Source: CAKZYD01 sp039026755
Lineage (GTDB): Bacteria; Pseudomonadota; Alphaproteobacteria; Sphingomonadales; CAKZYD01
DNA length: 5,783 nt
Direction: 5' to 3'
NCBI GenBank assembly: GCA_039026755.1
Contig: JBCCLR010000228.1
Coordinates: 1 to 5,783 of the forward strand
Positions 1 to 5,783 of the stretch are shown here, piece after piece. The position numbers and the translations under genes are program-made. Numbering within the stretch: the stretch's first letter is position 1; each line of letters opens with the position of its first letter. The notes under the pieces were generated by a model. It did no database searches and was not told where the DNA came from. It worked only from the letters and a program-made list of their open reading frames with translations.

Positions 1-52
1 CCCCCTCCAGGCCGCTGCGTCTCACCAGGTCTTCATTAATTTGGCTTAGCAT
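1..52 (-). CDS. Possible N-terminus of a divergent gene, cut by the window edge; unidentified
   Basis: A minus-strand frame starting with ATG at 52-50 stays open to the left edge. It reads MLSQINEDLVRRSGLEG, a plausible hydrophilic N-terminus. A further in-frame ATG lies at 85-83 and would add 11 residues (MVIVSCKDKRL). Only a weak AAGAG stretch precedes the ATG at 52. If real, the gene is transcribed divergently from the aldehyde dehydrogenase, and the AT-rich stretch between them would be a shared promoter region. Seventeen codons are too few to name a family. A competing reading is the end of a plus-strand gene in frame 2, which reads PLQAAASHQVFINLA and stops with TAG at 47-49. The call is tentative. 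Confidence 0.25.
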   Translation of the reverse strand, partial: MLSQINEDLVRRSGLEG

Positions 53-313
53 CAGTCTCTTGTCTTTACAACTTACAATAACCATAAAGCTAAACAAGGA
101 AGTGCAGGCCGGATCTTGCGACTGTCGGGAGAAAAGGATGCAGCCCGCTGTGCCAGCCCCAAGAACACTACGACCTCAACTTATGTAAGCGTTTTTTCAC
201 GCACCCAACTTATATTTACAACTTGCTCTCGCAACGACCAACCCGCTAAAACTATGGCGAGATAAACGATCAACAAAAGTTCGCCTGTTGCGCACCCTTC
301 AAGCCTTAAACAT
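53..313. promoter_or_regulatory. AT-rich non-coding upstream region with repeated CAACTT motif
   Basis: This stretch precedes the aldehyde dehydrogenase and has no convincing gene. It is clearly richer in A+T than the flanking genes; positions 181-240 are about 40 percent G+C. CAACTT occurs four times in the same orientation, at 69-74, 177-182, 206-211 and 219-224. The first and last copies sit inside an identical 10-mer, TTTACAACTT, at 65-74 and 215-224. The copy at 177-182 runs into CTTATGTAAG (180-189), a short imperfect palindrome. Such an arrangement fits a promoter with regulator binding sites, but no confident -35/-10 pair can be assigned and no regulator gene is visible. Function is inferred from position and composition only. 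Confidence 0.35.
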
Positions 314-1816
314 ATGACCCAGCAAACCCCGCTCTCGCCCCCCGAATTCCCCAAAATCTGTACCGGGCTCATCAACGGGGAACTTGCCGATGTTGCGGGT
401 GCGCATCTGCTTGACGTGATCAATCCCGCAACTGGTAAAACGCTTCTAGAACTCGCAGAAAATTCACCCGAACAGGTCAATAAAGCAGTGCAATCGGCAC
501 ATGCGGCGTTCATGAATGGGGTGTGGTCTTGCGCACCTATCAGCCAGCGCCAAAGCGTTCTTTTAAAAGCTGCAGAGCTAATCAAACAGCGCGCTGATAG
601 CCTTGCTGCACTTGATGTTTATACCACGGGTCTGGTTTTTCACCGCTCAGCACGGCCGCAGATTTTCGCTGGCGCCAGCTGGTTTGAGTATTTCGCTGGC
701 CGCATCGGCACGCAGGATGACAAACTGTTCCGCCAGCTGCCGGAGACGCACACCTTGGTGACGCGCGAGGCTGTTGGCACGGCGGGCCTCTTTACACCTT
801 GGAATATTCCCTTTCAAGGCGCCTGTCTAAAGCTTGCAGCAGCGCTTGCTGCGGGCAATAGCTGCGTTTTAAAGCCTTCAGAACAAAGCCCGCTTGGCGC
901 GGAAGCGTTGGTCACAATTTTGCATGAGGCGGGCCTGCCACGTGGTGTGTTGCATGTTGTGAACGGGCGCGGGCCAGAAACTGGGGCAGCATTAGCGCAG
1001 CACCCTTTGGTGCAGGCCATTTCCTTCACAGGCGGGGAAAATGGCGGGCGCGCAATTGCCATCGCCGCCGCGCAGCGCTTTGCCAAAGTGACGATGGAAC
1101 TGGGCGGCAAATCGGCCAACATAATCTTTGATGATGCCGACTATGACCGCGCACTTGATGGCGCCATCATGGCGATTTACGCCAACAATGGCCAAGCCTG
1201 CTTAGCAGGGTCTCGCATCTTCGTGCACGCCAAAATCGCCGACCGATTTATTGCCGATTTTATTGCGCGCACGCACAATATCCGCATCGGTGACCCCTTT
1301 GACGCGGCAACCGAACTTGGGCCGCAGAGCTCGCAAGCGCATATGCAGCGCGTGCTCTCATTTTGCGATATCGCCCGGCAGGATAACTGCGAGGTCTTGG
1401 AACAGGGCAGCACGCAAGCCGAGCATGGCTACTACATTTCGCCGTCGGTGGTCCTCGCGCATGACAACAAGACACGCGTTTGCCAGGAGGAGATTTTTGG
1501 ACCGTTTGCGACCTTTTTAGTGTTTGATGACGATGACGCAGTGATCGCAGCAGCCAATGATACCCGCTTTGGCTTGGCCGGATATATCTGGACGGCCGAT
1601 CTCAAACGGGGCCATCGTACTGCAAGTGCGCTGCGCAGCGGTTATGTGCTGCTGAACACGCCTATGGTGCGCGAGAAAAATGCGCCCTTCGGTGGCTATG
1701 GCTTCTCCGGCGTTGACCGCGAAGGCGGCGAATGGAGCCTGAACTTTTATACTGAGCCCAAAACCATGGTGGTGCCCTATGGCAATGCACCAATCCCAAA
1801 GCTTGGTAAATCCTAA
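314..1816 (+). CDS. NAD(P)-dependent aldehyde dehydrogenase, HpaE / aminomuconate-semialdehyde dehydrogenase-like
   Basis: This is a full-length ALDH-superfamily enzyme of 500 residues that oxidises an aldehyde to its carboxylate in the cytoplasm. The landmarks appear in the right order: TPWN with Asn164, LKPSE with Lys187 (cofactor binding), the glycine motif FTGG at 238-241, MELGGKS with the general base Glu262, NNGQACLAGSR with the nucleophile Cys296, and EEIFGPF with Glu393. The C-terminal signature APFGGYGFSGVDREGG followed by WSLNFYTEPK resembles ring-cleavage semialdehyde dehydrogenases (HpaE, hydroxymuconate and aminomuconate semialdehyde dehydrogenases), so an aromatic or semialdehyde substrate is plausible but unproven. 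The nucleotide-binding loop reads GGENGG, whereas many relatives have a Thr or Ser two residues before the last Gly. The ATG at 314 gives a normal N-terminus, though no clear Shine-Dalgarno precedes it. It is probably co-transcribed with the hydrolase 21 nt downstream. Confidence 0.9.
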   Translation: MTQQTPLSPPEFPKICTGLINGELADVAGAHLLDVINPATGKTLLELAENSPEQVNKAVQSAHAAFMNGVWSCAPISQRQSVLLKAAELIKQRADSLAALDVYTTGLVFHRSARPQIFAGASWFEYFAGRIGTQDDKLFRQLPETHTLVTREAVGTAGLFTPWNIPFQGACLKLAAALAAGNSCVLKPSEQSPLGAEALVTILHEAGLPRGVLHVVNGRGPETGAALAQHPLVQAISFTGGENGGRAIAIAAAQRFAKVTMELGGKSANIIFDDADYDRALDGAIMAIYANNGQACLAGSRIFVHAKIADRFIADFIARTHNIRIGDPFDAATELGPQSSQAHMQRVLSFCDIARQDNCEVLEQGSTQAEHGYYISPSVVLAHDNKTRVCQEEIFGPFATFLVFDDDDAVIAAANDTRFGLAGYIWTADLKRGHRTASALRSGYVLLNTPMVREKNAPFGGYGFSGVDREGGEWSLNFYTEPKTMVVPYGNAPIPKLGKS

Positions 1817-1837
1817 AGCCCTGAGGCACAAATTAAC

Positions 1838-2656
1838 GTGAGGAACAGCTTTTTCGAAGAGCAGTATGTCGCCGCGCTCCTGGCGCAGCGACCGGCAGAT
1901 TGTCAGCCAGACTTTGAGGCCGCGAGCCAAGCGATGGTTAAAACCTGCGCTAGCCATTTAGATATCGCCTACGGCGCGCACGAGCGCCAAACCCTCGACA
2001 TCTTTCCCGCCGGTCGCGACGAGAAAACACCTCTTATCCTGTTCTTTCACGGCGGATACTGGCGCCGCAACAGTAAAAATGATCGGCGCTTTTTGGCGCG
2101 CAAATGGCTGGATGCCGGCGTTTCCTTTGCGCTGGCCAACTATAGGATTGCCCCGCATGGAAGCTTATCAGACATGTGCGAGGACGCCATCATGGCCGCG
2201 CGGTTTCTGAGCGAGAATGCCGTGCGGTTTGCCATTGATGATCGCAAAATCATCCTTTCCGGCAATTCAGCGGGCGCGCATTTGGCCGCTATTGCAGCAG
2301 CGCGCGCGAACCTTTCCATCTGCGGCGTATGTTTGCTGAGCGGGCTATTTGACGTGCGGCCTGTCGTGCACACGTCGGTTGCGGACAGCCTAAAACTGAC
2401 CGAAACCGAAGCCACTGCGCAAAGTCCTATCTATGATAAACCGTTTAAAGCGCCGGCGGCAATTTTTGTGGGAAGCGATGAAACAGAGGCATTCATTCAG
2501 CAAAGCCAGATGCTTCACATGCAGCGCTGCGCGTGGGGGCTTGCCTCTTCATACGCGTTGGTAAAAGGCCAAAACCATTTTTCGATCACCGGTTTATTGG
2601 GCGACCCAACCAGCCAGATCGGTTCAGCAATCTCGGACATGATTGACGCGCCATAA
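1838..2656 (+). CDS. Alpha/beta hydrolase, kynurenine formamidase (AFMID)-like or small carboxylesterase
   Basis: A 272-residue cytoplasmic alpha/beta hydrolase with no signal peptide. The oxyanion-hole motif HGGYW lies at 71-75 and the nucleophile elbow GNSAG at 142-146, with Ser144. The likely acid is Asp214 in VGSDE and the likely base His247 in GQNHF. HGGYW followed by a G-x-S-A-G elbow is typical of the esterase family that includes animal-type kynurenine formamidase and many bacterial proteins annotated only as alpha/beta hydrolase. Substrate could be an N-formyl amide, an ester or a lactone; the sequence does not decide. The start is GTG at 1838, preceded by TGAGG at 1822-1826 with an 11-nt gap, and no better start keeps the N-terminus. 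It follows the aldehyde dehydrogenase by 21 nt, suggesting one transcript and possibly consecutive steps. Confidence 0.85.
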   Translation: MRNSFFEEQYVAALLAQRPADCQPDFEAASQAMVKTCASHLDIAYGAHERQTLDIFPAGRDEKTPLILFFHGGYWRRNSKNDRRFLARKWLDAGVSFALANYRIAPHGSLSDMCEDAIMAARFLSENAVRFAIDDRKIILSGNSAGAHLAAIAAARANLSICGVCLLSGLFDVRPVVHTSVADSLKLTETEATAQSPIYDKPFKAPAAIFVGSDETEAFIQQSQMLHMQRCAWGLASSYALVKGQNHFSITGLLGDPTSQIGSAISDMIDAP

Positions 2657-3025
2657 AACGCTGAGGCAATAGGGGCGAAACGGCCAATCGACGCGTCAGC
2701 TCCGCGCTTGAGACAATTCAAGGTGCTAGGGTTACATGGGTCTGCCTTGCAAATCCTCAAGCACCGCAGCGCGCCGTTTGCAACTCCACTGCATCGGTTA
2801 AAGCGTGCACTGCAGCGATGCAATGCTCGGGGGATGCCCCAAATGATCAGATTTCCGTCGCACCAACAGCGGCAATATTGAACGTGTGGCCACGACCGAG
2901 CCCAGCACTGGCCCACAGATACCAACGCCATAGTCACAACGTATAGAAAAACCGAGATGATCGGAGGTGTCTTTAACAACCGGCTGGTGCATGAAGAGAC
3001 CCTGAAGCAATAAAACAGAGTGTCA
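2657..3025. other. Convergent intergenic gap without an intact gene
   Basis: This gap of about 370 bp separates the stop codons of the plus-strand hydrolase and the minus-strand SDR. No intact gene is convincing. On the minus strand, two frames hold protein-like pieces interrupted by stops: VVKDTSDHLGFS (near 2980-2940), FGASPEHCIAAVHALTDAVE (near 2843-2784) and AAVLEDLQGRPM followed by TAA (near 2769-2731). They may be remains of a decayed gene, but I could not assign a family. A 7-bp inverted repeat, TGCATCG (2790-2796) with CGATGCA (2816-2822), has a 19-nt loop and no T-run, so it is not a good intrinsic terminator. A long minus-strand frame across 2515-3081 is rich in Cys, Trp and Arg and looks like a shadow. 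Confidence 0.5.
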
Positions 3026-3781
3026 TCAGTGCATAATGCCGCCGCCGTCGACGACCAAGGATTGACCGGTGATAAAGGCACTTAGGTCGCTGGCGAGAAA
3101 AGTGGTTGCTCCAATCATGTCTTCAGGCATGGATTCGCGCTTGATGGCGCGCTGCTGGGCGATGGCAATGCTGCGATCCTTCGCGCCTTCTTTTTGCAAA
3201 ATGTTTTCGCTCAACGTTAAACCCGGGCAAATCGCATTGACCCGAATGTTGTGCTCGCCAAGCTCGACCGCCAACGCCTTGGTCATCGCCACAACCGCGC
3301 CCTTTGAGGCATCATAGTGAAGCATGTTGGGAAAACCCTTGAACACCCGATTGGTGGCAATATTCACAATGGAGCCGCCACCGCGTTCTATCATTAAAGG
3401 GGCTGCTGACTTCACCGTCTGCCACAGCCCGCGCACATTTACCCGCATCACCTGGTCCCACAGATCGATGTCGATTTCATCATAGGCCGCGAGCGGAAGT
3501 TTGCCGAAGAGTGCTGCATTGTTTACCAGGATATCTAGCCCGCCGAAAACATCGCGTACGTGCTCGGCCAGTGCCGCTTGTTGCGCCTCGTCCGTGATGT
3601 CTATTTTAGCAAAATGGGCTTCACCGCCAGCTTCGCGGATGCTCGAAACACAGGCATCACCCGCCAAAATATCGCAAACAAAAACCTTTGCGCCGGCCGC
3701 GGCAAGCCCACTGGCGAGGCGCCGGCCGATACCTTGCGCTGCGCCGGTCACAATCGCGGTTTTACCTTGTAGCACGGTCAA
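3026..3781 (-). CDS. Short-chain dehydrogenase/reductase (classical SDR), NAD(H)-preferring
   Basis: A classical SDR of about 251 residues, interconverting an alcohol and a ketone or aldehyde. Counting from the longest frame (TTG at 3808), the Rossmann motif TGAAQGIG is at 21-28, Asp46 ends beta-2 and favours NAD(H) over NADP(H), NNAA is at 96-99, and the active site YDASK gives Tyr165 and Lys169. The C-terminal ITGQSLVVDGG is standard. The catalytic Ser expected 13 residues before Tyr is replaced by Thr152 (NIATNRVF), which is unusual. I prefer the TTG at 3781-3779, because GGGGGAG (3794-3788) lies six nt upstream and the protein then begins just before QGKTAIV. A TTG at 3808 and a GTG at 3775 remain possible. 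It lies 122 nt after the MetF-like gene on the same strand. Substrate unknown; many relatives carry vague 3-oxoacyl-ACP reductase labels. Confidence 0.88.
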   Translation of the reverse strand: MTVLQGKTAIVTGAAQGIGRRLASGLAAAGAKVFVCDILAGDACVSSIREAGGEAHFAKIDITDEAQQAALAEHVRDVFGGLDILVNNAALFGKLPLAAYDEIDIDLWDQVMRVNVRGLWQTVKSAAPLMIERGGGSIVNIATNRVFKGFPNMLHYDASKGAVVAMTKALAVELGEHNIRVNAICPGLTLSENILQKEGAKDRSIAIAQQRAIKRESMPEDMIGATTFLASDLSAFITGQSLVVDGGGIMH

Positions 3782-3787
3782 AGTCTT

Positions 3788-3794
3788 CTCCCCC
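3788..3794 (-). promoter_or_regulatory. Shine-Dalgarno that decides the SDR start
   Basis: On the minus strand the sequence reads GGGGGAG, then AAGACT, then TTG. A purine-rich anti-16S match six nt from the TTG at 3781-3779 is a near-ideal spacing. The upstream TTG at 3808 has no comparable site, and the GTG at 3775-3773 would be 12 nt from it. Confidence 0.5.
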
Positions 3795-3903
3795 AAAGTC
3801 TTGGCCAACCGGCCATTTCAAAAAGCACGACCTGCGCTACGTGAGGCCTTGCCGCGCGGTCTTTATAGCAATGCTTCTGTGCCTTGCCGGCTTGACAACG
3901 TTG

Positions 3904-4764
3904 CTAGGCGCCAGCCGCCATCTTATATGCTTCCGGTGTATCAAAAGCTGCGACCCAGCGCGCAGTGTTTTTCAGCGCACCAAAGGTGAAAAAATGAGGC
4001 CCAATCAACCCCAGATGTGGCTGGCACCGTGCAGTATCCAAGACCTCGGAAAGCAACTCACCCGGCGTATATCCAGACAATAGCTTACCGCCTAACTTTG
4101 GCCGCTTTATCAGCGTCTTCAGGGACGGGCCAACACCGCAAATCGCGGCATATTTCATCAGCGTGGCCAGCTTGGTTGGCCCAACAACACCAAAGCGCAC
4201 AGGGGCCGTAATGCCCGCCTGGCGCAGCTGCGACACATGCCTGAGGATGGCCTGCGCATCAAAGCAAATCTGCGTAATAAGTCGCGTATTAAGACCCAAC
4301 CGTTCAGCGCAATCCACCTTGTCAAGCGTGGCACGATCGAGCACAGCCGTCGGAATACGCGGGTGCCCTTCGGGATAGCTGCCGAAGGCAACATTTGGGA
4401 TCGTATCGGAATTGATGATGCCGGTGTTCAGGAGGTCAAGTGCGCACTCAAACGGCCCATTGCTATGGCTGCGGTCCCCGCCCAAAACAAGCGCGCGCTT
4501 GACGTCGGCATGGTCCACCAGCTGGCGCACTGTTTCTTCAAGCTGCCGGTGGCTGGCGAAGTTGCGCGCCACCAAGTGCGGCACGGGTTTCAGGCCGTGG
4601 TCGAATGCCGCTTTCGCCACATCAACCAACTCCTGCGGCGTAGTGCTGGGCAAAGCGGCAATATAAACTGCCATACCGGGTGCCAGAAACGGCGCTGCCG
4701 CATTCAGGCCTTTAAGATCACTGGCGGTGACCTCTGCAGATGCGGTCGTGCCTAAGCTGCCCAC
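3904..4764 (-). CDS. metF: Methylenetetrahydrofolate reductase family protein (MetF-like), coupled to the O-demethylase
   Basis: A flavin-dependent TIM-barrel enzyme of 286 residues that interconverts 5,10-methylene-THF and 5-methyl-THF in the cytoplasm. Key MTHFR positions are recognisable: Glu11 in AEVTASD (matching the catalytic Glu of the E. coli EFFPP segment), Asp97 in LVLGGD (flavin contact), GSYPEGHP at 128-135, Gln165 in TQICFD (folate contact) and GPHFFTFG near 255-262. Only ten residues precede the catalytic Glu, fewer than in E. coli MetF. The start is GTG at 4764-4762, inside the end of the upstream demethylase gene; an in-frame TGA lies a few codons before it, so no longer version exists. 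The 13-nt overlap and lack of a strong Shine-Dalgarno point to translational coupling. In this context it probably works in the oxidising direction, recycling 5-methyl-THF made by the demethylase, as proposed for the metF beside ligM in Sphingobium. A housekeeping methionine role is the alternative. Confidence 0.85.
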   Translation of the reverse strand: MGSLGTTASAEVTASDLKGLNAAAPFLAPGMAVYIAALPSTTPQELVDVAKAAFDHGLKPVPHLVARNFASHRQLEETVRQLVDHADVKRALVLGGDRSHSNGPFECALDLLNTGIINSDTIPNVAFGSYPEGHPRIPTAVLDRATLDKVDCAERLGLNTRLITQICFDAQAILRHVSQLRQAGITAPVRFGVVGPTKLATLMKYAAICGVGPSLKTLIKRPKLGGKLLSGYTPGELLSEVLDTARCQPHLGLIGPHFFTFGALKNTARWVAAFDTPEAYKMAAGA

Positions 4765-5783
4765 TGCTTGTAGCTTTCACGGGCCTGATCAGAGATCGGG
4801 CATTGCGTCACCGAGGCGCGCATCTCTGTTTGAATATGGCGCTCGACAACCGGCTTGTTTGAACCACCGCCCGGCTCACCCCAGAGCACTGTCAGCTCTT
4901 CGCCTTCGCGCGCGACGCTTTCCTCAAGCATGCACAAAGAGATCCAGCGGCGGAAATTAGAAGAGTAAACAGGGTAGCAGGAGATGCCGACCTGACTGCC
5001 GTCTTTCATTACAGCGTCATAAGGATAGGTGGCATAGTGCGATGCTGGCATATCCATAAACTTATAGCGATCGCCCTCGTTAAACAGCGAGGAGAACACC
5101 CGAACCACATCTTCAGGCTCCCATACCAGCGTCATTTTTTTGCGGTGTGGTTTATTTTGCATGGCTTCGAGCGCCGCACGCCCGACAAAATCATGATCAA
5201 ATTTTAAGATGTGGCCGTAGCCCAAGTCCCAAGGCGTTAAATAATAGTCTTCAATGTTCTCGCTGACCATGCTGCCGCCAAGCGAGGATGTGCCCTCAAA
5301 ACCATCGGCAGGCAGCCACTCGCGATACGGCCGCATAGCATCACCGGAATAAATCGCTGCCAGCGGCGACGGGATCCAGCCGCTTTCATGCGCTACGGTT
5401 GAATATGTCTTCGACCCCGCTTCAAGCAGCCCGTAATTTTTACCAACGGCGAGGATTGCGCTCACGATCTCTTGTTTTTCCTCATATGGACCAAACAGCT
5501 CTAGCCCCGCCGCGCCCGCCATACCGTGCCGTAAAGCGCGAACCTTGCGGCCTGCGATGTTGATTTCGCCCATACCAAAAAACTTAAAGCCAGTGATCGG
5601 CCCACCATTAAGCTCCTCTAAGATGGACCAGGCGTTCGGACCCTGCACTTCCAGCCGGTAGCCTTTGCGCGTGCCGGCATTGGCAAGAGAGCGCTCATCC
5701 ACGAAGCAGGTGACGTCATAGCCACCTGTTTCTGCATGATATTTGACCCAGTTTCCCGCAACCGGACGGTTGACAATGCTGAC
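4752..5783 (-). CDS. THF-dependent aryl O-demethylase, LigM/DesA-like GcvT-family protein (5' end beyond window)
   Basis: The frame is open to the right edge, so the gene is partial: 343 residues are seen and, by comparison with LigM (about 470), some 115-130 N-terminal residues are missing. The GTG at 5702 is an internal Val codon, because coding continues upstream with VNRPVAGNWVKYHAETGGY, which aligns with the LigM segment GRAPAANWLMYHAQTGGY. Further shared blocks are RALRHGMAGAAGLELFGPYE, ESGWIPSPLAAIY, YREWLPA, NIEDYY and KFDHDFVGR, with ELTVLWGEPGGG near the C-terminus. The Tyr in GSKTY (codon 5405-5403) aligns with the catalytic Tyr247 of LigM, and the Glu in GLELFGPYE with a THF-binding Glu. 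LigM and DesA transfer the methyl of vanillate, 3-O-methylgallate or syringate to THF. Similarity is clear along the whole visible length, so demethylation is likely, but the exact methoxy substrate is not established. The next gene, MetF-like, overlaps it by 13 nt. Confidence 0.85.
   Translation of the reverse strand, partial: VSIVNRPVAGNWVKYHAETGGYDVTCFVDERSLANAGTRKGYRLEVQGPNAWSILEELNGGPITGFKFFGMGEINIAGRKVRALRHGMAGAAGLELFGPYEEKQEIVSAILAVGKNYGLLEAGSKTYSTVAHESGWIPSPLAAIYSGDAMRPYREWLPADGFEGTSSLGGSMVSENIEDYYLTPWDLGYGHILKFDHDFVGRAALEAMQNKPHRKKMTLVWEPEDVVRVFSSLFNEGDRYKFMDMPASHYATYPYDAVMKDGSQVGISCYPVYSSNFRRWISLCMLEESVAREGEELTVLWGEPGGGSNKPVVERHIQTEMRASVTQCPISDQARESYKQWAA

Noticed and set aside
60..88. 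Sigma-70 promoter TTGTCT (60-65) and CATAAA (83-88) on the plus strand
   Set aside because: Spacing is 17 nt, but both hexamers are poor matches, and it lies over 220 nt from the ALDH start in AT-rich DNA where chance matches are common.
181..585. 134-codon minus-strand open frame across the ALDH start
   Set aside because: Most of it is antisense to the clearly coding ALDH N-terminus, and its product has no recognisable motif.
2790..2822. Intrinsic terminator from the TGCATCG/CGATGCA inverted repeat
   Set aside because: The stem is only 7 bp with a 19-nt loop and no following T-run on either strand.
2515..3081. 188-codon minus-strand open frame overlapping the hydrolase end and the SDR end
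   Set aside because: Its product is rich in Cys, Trp and Arg and resembles no family. It overlaps two well-supported genes, so it is most likely a shadow frame.
3501..3989. 162-codon plus-strand open frame opposite the SDR
   Set aside because: It is antisense to the SDR Rossmann region, and its low-complexity Ala/Ser/Pro composition is typical of a complement of GC-rich coding DNA.
4237..4755. 172-codon plus-strand open frame opposite the MetF-like gene
   Set aside because: It is antisense to a gene with conserved MTHFR motifs, and its product looks unstructured and arbitrary.
5700..5702. GTG taken as the start of the demethylase gene
   Set aside because: Conserved LigM-like coding sequence continues upstream in frame to the window edge, so this is an internal Val codon.
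4752..5783. Glycine cleavage T-protein or DMSP demethylase (DmdA)
   Set aside because: The same fold is shared, but the blocks ESGWIPSPLAAIY, YREWLPA and NIEDYY and the Tyr in GSKTY match LigM/DesA, not GcvT or DmdA as I know them.

Overview
The window looks like a bacterial catabolic region, most probably from a marine or soil alphaproteobacterium. This rests on moderately GC-rich genes, dense packing, GTG and TTG starts, and a LigM-type O-demethylase paired with a MetF-like gene as in sphingomonads. The taxon is an inference, because no marker gene is present. I see no rRNA, tRNA, CRISPR array, insertion sequence or phage gene.

Layout: positions 1-313 are mostly non-coding. They hold an AT-rich upstream region with four copies of CAACTT and perhaps the first codons of a divergent minus-strand gene at the left edge. 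Two plus-strand genes follow, 21 nt apart: an aldehyde dehydrogenase of the HpaE/aminomuconate-semialdehyde type (314-1816) and an alpha/beta hydrolase of the kynurenine-formamidase-like HGGYW type (1838-2656). Positions 2657-3025 are a convergent intergenic gap with no intact gene, but with possible decayed coding fragments on the minus strand. Three minus-strand genes fill the rest, in transcription order: a GcvT-family aryl O-demethylase resembling LigM/DesA (5' end outside the window, stop at 4752), a MetF-like 5,10-methylenetetrahydrofolate reductase (4764-3904, overlapping the previous gene by 13 nt), and an SDR dehydrogenase (start probably 3781, stop at 3026).

How the genes may work together: LigM-type enzymes move the methyl group of a methoxylated aromatic acid to tetrahydrofolate, giving 5-methyl-THF. 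The coupled MetF can return that carbon to 5,10-methylene-THF and regenerate the acceptor. The SDR, the aldehyde dehydrogenase and the hydrolase could process the remaining skeleton (alcohol or ketone, semialdehyde, ester, amide or lactone). The demethylase-MetF link is well supported by sequence and gene overlap. The joining of the two convergent arms into one pathway, and the actual substrate, are hypotheses.
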